Position numbers and translations under genes: made by a program
Shown here: positions 50,865 through 55,556 of the stretch, in pieces
How the letters are laid out: every line of letters starts with the position of its first letter
Position numbering within the stretch: the first letter of the stretch is position 1
Source: CAYGHG01 sp964349515
GTDB lineage: Bacteria; Oederibacteriota; PGYV01; CAYGHG01
NCBI GenBank assembly: GCA_964349515.1
Contig: CAYGHG010000003.1
Location: 1 to 55,556 of the forward strand
Length of the DNA: 55,556 bases
Direction of reading: 5' to 3'
Notes under the pieces: model-generated
The model's database searches: none
The model's input: the letters and a program-made list of their open reading frames with translations, nothing else
Told to the model about the DNA's origin: nothing

Positions 50865-51991
50865 CAAATACCTCTTTCCGAGATTTGTATGATTTTAGGG
50901 CTTTTTTCAGCCGCAGTGTCGGTTTCAGTACCGAGAATTATATCACTTCCCGCTTTTTTTTCAATTAGTTTTATGACCGGGTTATCCGGGCTGTGTGAAT
51001 TATTCCTTATAACAACAGCTTCACATCCTGCATCTGTTTTTACAAATGTCCCCGGCAGATACCTCACCGCACATTTTTCAAATGCATCGCATACAGCAGG
51101 GTCAAAAAGCACGCCTGAGTTTTCAAGTATGTAATCTTTTGCTTCCCGCACGCTGTATGCCGGCCTGAAGGGCCTGTCAGACACGAGTGCGTCATAAACA
51201 TCCGCTGCCGCAGCAATTCCGGACAATACATTAATTGATTCTTTTTTAACCCCTTTAGGATAGCCGCTTCCGTCATAACGTTCGTGGTGCTGGGAGGCTA
51301 TCAGCGCGGATTTGGCAGGCAGGCCGTATATGTTTTTAAGAAAGTCATAGCCCGCGGACGTGTGCATGGCGAGCTCCATCATCTCCTGCTGTGACAGTTT
51401 TCTGTCTTCCCCCGAGAACGGATAGAGCTTCATTTTACAGTCAAAAAGCATTGCACCGGCCCCCAGTTCACATAGTTCCCGTTCATTTAACCCCATCTCT
51501 CTTCCTATTAATATAGAAAGACAGGCCGCACCCAGCGGGTGGTAGCTGTAGTAGTTTGATTTATTCCTGAAATCCCTTATATCATAAGGCGTTTCCCGGT
51601 TTTTCACCGCCTGCGAGACAAATTCTGAAGAGTAATACAAAAACAGGTGTGCGAAACCTATTTTTGATGCAGTTTCACCTGAATATGAAGCTATTTTTTT
51701 TATATCTTCATCACCATACTTTTTCAGCAGGCCGCTGTCCCGTCCGTCACTGTTGTAAAAAGCGGCTATGACGTTCAGCGCGTCCGCACAGGTTTCAGGG
51801 CTGAAAGGAGAAGAAGAACAGAACACATCGTCTTCAATATATATACGGTTTATTCCCGAATCAATAAGCTTGTTTTTAACCGCACTGTTTATCACAGCGC
51901 CTTTTTTTACCAGATGCCGCCCGCCGGAGTCATATACCAGGCTTGAACATACCGCGCCTTCCTCCAGCTCCCCTGTACTTACACTTTTCAT
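50864..51991 (-). CDS. HD-GYP-like protein with degenerate HD motif
   Basis: This 375-residue protein starts at ATG 51991 (overlapping the upstream stop). The N-terminal 135 residues are of unknown type. An HD-GYP domain (about 148-300) keeps the first His (SYYSYHPLGAA), HTSAGYDFL, SQHHERYDGSGYPKG and ADVYDALVSDRPFRPAY. Where family members read HDIGK this one reads FDCKM, so the His of the HD pair is missing while the Asp remains. The usual role is c-di-GMP hydrolysis to pGpG or GMP. Here activity may be lost or altered (inference). A 70-residue tail follows. It sits upstream of parA. Confidence 0.83.
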   Translation of the reverse strand: MKSVSTGELEEGAVCSSLVYDSGGRHLVKKGAVINSAVKNKLIDSGINRIYIEDDVFCSSSPFSPETCADALNVIAAFYNSDGRDSGLLKKYGDEDIKKIASYSGETASKIGFAHLFLYYSSEFVSQAVKNRETPYDIRDFRNKSNYYSYHPLGAACLSILIGREMGLNERELCELGAGAMLFDCKMKLYPFSGEDRKLSQQEMMELAMHTSAGYDFLKNIYGLPAKSALIASQHHERYDGSGYPKGVKKESINVLSGIAAAADVYDALVSDRPFRPAYSVREAKDYILENSGVLFDPAVCDAFEKCAVRYLPGTFVKTDAGCEAVVIRNNSHSPDNPVIKLIEKKAGSDIILGTETDTAAEKSPKIIQISERGI

Positions 51992-53400
51992 CACAGGTCA
52001 AAAATATTGCCCGCATTTAGTATTCCCGCAGGGTCAAACGCTTTTTTTATTTTTCTCATCGCCTCAATCTCTTCCTTTTTATACATCAGTTCCAGATATC
52101 CCTTTTTAAGCTTTCCGACGCCGTGTTCGGCCGCCACAGAGCCTCCGAGAGCTGCAATGTCCGCCGCCATAACACCGGCTGTTTTCAGGGCCGCTTCCCT
52201 TTCATTGTTGTCATAGGGCATGAAATTTACGTGCAGGTTGTTGTTGCCTATGTGTCCGAACACAGCATGCTGCATTTCAACCTCATTAAGATGCCTTTCA
52301 TACACGGCATCCATTTCCTTTTTCATGTTTTCAGCCACGCTGAAATCCGTGGATAATTTTATCAGTTTCCTTTTTCTCATCTTATCATTAATTATGGACG
52401 GCAGAGCTTCCCTCATCTCAGAAACAGGGTTGTTCTTTTCACCCGTACCGCAAACCGTTGTTTCCTGAGCCTTTGAGCCCTCTCTGTCTATTAACTTCAT
52501 CAGGCGCTCTTCTTCAGCCGCGGAAGATGCCTCAAACTCGCATATAATCATATATCTGCCGGGTATCAGATTTTTATACTTTGCGGAAAGCAATGATGTG
52601 GAATTGTTGTCAAAATATTCAAGGCCGCATAGCGGAGGGTTTCCGGTTTTAATTTTTGCCGCGAAAGACAAAGCCTCTTTTTTATCCTTAAAAGTAAGCG
52701 CCGCGCTGAAAACCCCAAATGGCACCGGCAGTACTTTAAGTTCGGCAGATATCACGACTCCGAGGGTGCCTTCGCTTCCGATAAAAAGGTCTATCAGGTC
52801 TGTTTCCCTGCCCATATAATACCCCGCGCTGTTTTTAAACGCAAACTTCGGCAGCGTATCGGCCATTTCAAAGCTTATTTCCCTGCCTTTTGCCGCAAAC
52901 CTGAATTTCCCGGCGTGCGCCTTAAGTTCGCCCCTTTTAATTTCCATTACGCCCGCAGCAGGCGTCACTACCGTTATCGCATTTACAAAATTCCTGATGC
53001 TTCCATACTTCAAACCCCTGGCACCCCATGCGCAGGTGGCTATATTCCCTCCGATAGTCGCCGACTGTTCCGTGCTGTCCGCAGGATACCATAAACCGTA
53101 TTTTGAAAGCTCCTTGTGTATGTCTTTTAAACTCGCGCCCGCACCGCAGCGCACGGTCATAAACAGCGGGTCAGCTTCAACTTTTCTGAATTTTTCCGTA
53201 GAGAGCAGCACTCCGCCTTCAGCGCATGCGCCGCCTGTTATGCCGGTTCCCCCGCCGTACACGGTGACAGGTTTTCCTTTTTGCAGAATTTTCAGCACTT
53301 CATCCGCGTCAGAAGGTACGACAACCCCTTCAATGCCGCTGCTTTTGGAATTTGATTCGTCGCTTAAATACCTGTCTATTCCCTCTTTTAGGATTTTCAT
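51991..53400 (-). CDS. FAD-linked oxidase, GlcD / D-lactate dehydrogenase family
   Basis: This 469-residue VAO-type flavoprotein oxidises a 2-hydroxy acid such as D-lactate or glycolate. FAD-binding PCMH domain: TVYGGGTGITGGACAEGG, YPADSTEQSATIGGNIATCA and LFIGSEGTLGVVISAELKVL. C-terminal cap: HAVFGHIGNNNLHVNFMP (substrate His region), SVAAEHGVGKLKKGY and AFDPAGILNAGNIF. No GlcE or GlcF iron-sulfur partner is adjacent, which favours a single-subunit D-lactate dehydrogenase type. The exact substrate is not determinable. Confidence 0.85.
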   Translation of the reverse strand: MKILKEGIDRYLSDESNSKSSGIEGVVVPSDADEVLKILQKGKPVTVYGGGTGITGGACAEGGVLLSTEKFRKVEADPLFMTVRCGAGASLKDIHKELSKYGLWYPADSTEQSATIGGNIATCAWGARGLKYGSIRNFVNAITVVTPAAGVMEIKRGELKAHAGKFRFAAKGREISFEMADTLPKFAFKNSAGYYMGRETDLIDLFIGSEGTLGVVISAELKVLPVPFGVFSAALTFKDKKEALSFAAKIKTGNPPLCGLEYFDNNSTSLLSAKYKNLIPGRYMIICEFEASSAAEEERLMKLIDREGSKAQETTVCGTGEKNNPVSEMREALPSIINDKMRKRKLIKLSTDFSVAENMKKEMDAVYERHLNEVEMQHAVFGHIGNNNLHVNFMPYDNNEREAALKTAGVMAADIAALGGSVAAEHGVGKLKKGYLELMYKKEEIEAMRKIKKAFDPAGILNAGNIFDL

Positions 53401-53412
53401 TATGTGATAATT

Positions 53413-55556
53413 CTACCTTATTATGGTGAATTTAACCGTAATTATTTTCTGCAGGCCGGTGTCCGTTCTGGCCCTGATTACGGCTATGTATAGGCCCGAA
53501 GAGACGCTCTCAACACCGGTCAGCAGGTTCCACCTGAGTTCGTGAGGCGACGGGCCGCTGTTATCGAGGTCAACTATCAGTTCTCCCGCGAGGTTGTATA
53601 TTCTCGCGTTCACTTTGGTGCCTGCCATAGCGTCAAACGTTATCAGCAACCTGTCAGTATTCTCTATTTTAAGCGGATTCGGTATAACCTTTACGTTATT
53701 TATGACTTCATACCCGTTATGCAGCACTGTAATATTCGCGGTAGCCACAGTCTCATACCCGTTAACATCCACATTGACTATCTGTATGTAGTATACTCCG
53801 TTATCCACTATCAGGCCGTTATTGTTGGTTCCGTTCCATTCAAGCGTAATGTCTGAATAATGTATTGTAAGCTTATTCATACCCGCCTCGTCAGGATAGA
53901 ACGCGGCCGGAGGCGCAGGGTCAAGCGTCAGAGTCTTTGAACCCTTTATAACCGGCGAAGTAACAGGTATTATCTTGACCAGCTCCCCGGCGGTATTGTA
54001 TATTCTGGCCTCTGTTTTTACATTGTTAGTAAGCACAGTCACGCTGTCCACAGATATATGCTCGTAACCGTAGTCGTCTTTTACAACGACTTTTATGTAA
54101 TACACGCCGTTGCCGACGCTTGCGCCCTGGTCGTTTTTGCCGTTCCATTTATATATGTACCCGCCGACATCAATTACCACTTCGCTCCCGTCGTCAGGGC
54201 TGAATGTGCTTCCGCTCGTGATGGTGAAGTTATCAACCATCTCATAAGCCCCCGATGAACTTATGTGTTTCACAACCTCGCCGGCCTCATTGTAAACATA
54301 TATGTCAAGAATATAAACAGGCGTCGGCGACACGGTAGGAGTCTGCGTGGCAGTCGGAGATACCGTGTACGTGGATGTCTGAGTCATAGTCTCCGTAGCG
54401 GTAAGCGTAGCCGTAGGAGTCCCGGTCAGCGTTATAGTAGGCGTAGCCGTAAGCGTCGAAGTAGGCGTAGCCGTAGAAGTCGGCGAATGAACCGGCGTAT
54501 TTGTAGAAGTGCTAGTAGGCGTAGCCGTCCGGGTTATGGAAGGCGTTATAGTTACCGTAATCGTTCCTGTAATAGTCGGCGTCACTGTCTGAGTGACAGT
54601 CTGTGATACCGTCGGCGTTGACGTCTGTGAAACCGTTTCGGTAATAGTAGGCGTTACCGTCACTGTCACAGTGTCCGTTTCGGTAACCGTAGGTGTTACA
54701 GTTTCAGTCACAGTAGGCGTGACAGTCTCCGAAACAGTAGGAGTCACCGTCTCAGTTATTGTCGGCGTTACGGTCTCCGTTATAGTCGGCGTGACTGTTT
54801 CCGTCACTGTAGGCGTTATGGTCTCCGTCACTGTAGGCGTTGCAGTTTCAGTAACAGTATCTGTAGGCGTTACGGTGTCTGTAATTGTCGGTGTTACAGT
54901 CTCTGTAATCGTAGGCGTCACAGTCTCAGTGATTGTCGGTGTCGCAGTTTCGGTAATCGTAGGCGTTGTCGTCTCTGTAATCGTAGGCGTTACTGTCTCT
55001 GTCATTGTAGGAGTTACTGTCTCTGTTATCGTAGCAGTGACAGTCTCGGTTATGGTCGGAGTTACGGTTTCTGTTATTGTCGGCGTTATAGTTTCTGTAA
55101 TCGTCGGGGTAACGGTCTCTGTTATTGTAGGCGTTACTGTTTCTGTAACAGTAGGTGTCGAAGTTTCAGTAATTGTAGGTGTTACGGTATCAGTAATTGT
55201 AGGTGTTACGGTTTCTGTAATAGTCGGTGTCACCGTCTCTGTTATAGTCGGTGTCACGGTCTCAGTAATAGTCGGCGTTGCCGTTTCAGTAATTGTAGGC
55301 GTAACTGTCTCGGTTATTGTCGGTGTCACAGTCTCCGTAATCGTAGGTGTCACGGTTTCGGTTATTGTCGGTGTTGCTGTCTCTGTAACAGTGTCAGTAG
55401 GTGTAATTGTCTCAGTTATAGTCGGTGTCACAGTCTCCGTTATCGTCGGCGTTACCGTCTCAGTTATTGTCGGTGTTACCGTTTCTGTAATTGTCGGTGT
55501 TACTGTTTCCGTGATGGTTGGAGTAACCGTCTCAGTAATCGTCGGCGTTACTGTCT
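53413..55556 (-). CDS. Thr/Pro-repeat surface protein with FlgD-like C-terminal domains (partial)
   Basis: The reading frame stays open to the window edge, so the N-terminus is missing. The apparent start at 55431 is only an internal GTG. The visible N-terminal 410 or so residues are repeats of an 8-residue unit such as TVTPTITE, changing to looser TPT/TAT repeats near 54310-54560. The C-terminal 300 residues hold three Ig-like modules of the FlgD type (IYVYNEAGEVVKHI...KWNGKNDQGASVGNGVYYIK; ARIYNTAGELVKII...EWNGTNNNGL; ARIYNLAGELIVDL...SGLYIAVIRA). The repeat probably forms an extended, possibly glycosylated stalk, and the C-terminal module may be an attachment or secretion signal (inference). 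Confidence 0.85.
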   Translation of the reverse strand, partial: TVTPTITETVTPTITETVTPTITETVTPTITETVTPTITETVTPTITETITPTDTVTETATPTITETVTPTITETVTPTITETVTPTITETATPTITETVTPTITETVTPTITETVTPTITDTVTPTITETSTPTVTETVTPTITETVTPTITETITPTITETVTPTITETVTATITETVTPTMTETVTPTITETTTPTITETATPTITETVTPTITETVTPTITDTVTPTDTVTETATPTVTETITPTVTETVTPTITETVTPTITETVTPTVSETVTPTVTETVTPTVTETDTVTVTVTPTITETVSQTSTPTVSQTVTQTVTPTITGTITVTITPSITRTATPTSTSTNTPVHSPTSTATPTSTLTATPTITLTGTPTATLTATETMTQTSTYTVSPTATQTPTVSPTPVYILDIYVYNEAGEVVKHISSSGAYEMVDNFTITSGSTFSPDDGSEVVIDVGGYIYKWNGKNDQGASVGNGVYYIKVVVKDDYGYEHISVDSVTVLTNNVKTEARIYNTAGELVKIIPVTSPVIKGSKTLTLDPAPPAAFYPDEAGMNKLTIHYSDITLEWNGTNNNGLIVDNGVYYIQIVNVDVNGYETVATANITVLHNGYEVINNVKVIPNPLKIENTDRLLITFDAMAGTKVNARIYNLAGELIVDLDNSGPSPHELRWNLLTGVESVSSGLYIAVIRARTDTGLQKIITVKFTIIR
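54310..55556. repeat. 24-bp coding tandem repeat, runs off the window
   Basis: DNA repeats of about 24 bp, each encoding an 8-residue Thr/Pro unit, fill the 5' part of the surface-protein gene. Amino acids are kept while third codon positions vary freely. An out-of-phase block TPTDTVTETATPT occurs twice, at about 54850 and 55385, about 535 bp apart, which suggests an older large duplication. Confidence 0.88.

Noticed and set aside
49234..50867. parS sites near parAB
   Set aside because: No GTTTCACGTGAAAC-like palindrome was found by eye in or around these genes. Sites may lie outside the window.

Overview
The window is a gene-dense bacterial chromosome segment of about 55.6 kb in which nearly every gene lies on the minus strand. 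Only three protein genes (22808, 24642 and 48811) read rightwards. The organism looks diderm: there are outer-membrane beta-barrel proteins with signal peptides, including a PorV/PorQ-like barrel. Isoprenoids are made by the MEP route (ispD, ispF, ispH), and a Rex-type NADH sensor suggests a facultative or strict anaerobe. Gene order resembles that of Firmicutes in several blocks. The mixture of features, plus a Thr/Pro-repeat surface protein ending in FlgD-like modules, suggests an uncultured candidate phylum of the Omnitrophota/Elusimicrobiota/Goldbacteria kind. That placement is an inference and not firm.

Layout, left to right. (1) 1-925: tRNA-Thr, tRNA-Tyr and tRNA-Asp on the minus strand, ending in an intrinsic terminator. 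(2) 925-8920: rlmB, cysS, ispF, ispD, a PIN/TRAM protein, radA and thrS, an order very like the radA-yacL-ispD-ispF-cysS-rlmB block of Bacillus but without disA and gltX. (3) 8935-17098: hisC1-aroF-tyrA-aroA-plsC-ispH-rpsA-rex, an aromatic/isoprenoid/translation operon headed by a promoter that overlaps a perfect palindrome. (4) 17385-22600: the purSQLF operon plus a zinc-ribbon gene. (5) 22808-25899: YitT and CvpA-like membrane proteins, a secreted protein and a zinc-ribbon/TPR membrane protein. (6) 26011-30003: hisI-trpE-trpG plus an FN3/barrel protein. (7) 30229-32228: an accessory island with a membrane protein, a decayed copy of the 5' end of hisI, and a BrnT/CopG-type toxin-antitoxin pair. 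(8) 32432-37560: hisDCBHAF. (9) 37544-48392: a kinase/phosphatase fusion, a PorV-like protein, RNase R, a barrel protein, mltG, ruvX and alaS. (10) 48811-53400: a small membrane protein, parB, parA, a degenerate HD-GYP protein and a GlcD-type oxidase. (11) 53413 to the window edge: a Thr/Pro-repeat surface protein, truncated at its N-terminus by the edge.

The genes are strongly operonic, with many ATGA or 1-base overlaps. Several starts differ from the longest open frame. ispH has no ATG/GTG/TTG start that keeps its first Fe-S cysteine and appears to start at CTG. radA, alaS, rnr and the CvpA-like gene use TTG.

The most unusual features are the ispH start, the palindrome at the head of the rex-containing operon, an apparently leaderless toxin gene with a repeat operator, and the hisI remnant. 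Others are the single protein joining an RsbW-type kinase domain to an RsbU/SpoIIE-type phosphatase, the HD-GYP protein lacking the His of its HD pair, and several families of short intergenic repeats, including a 26-bp array facing a 9-bp array. No CRISPR array, insertion sequence or prophage was seen.
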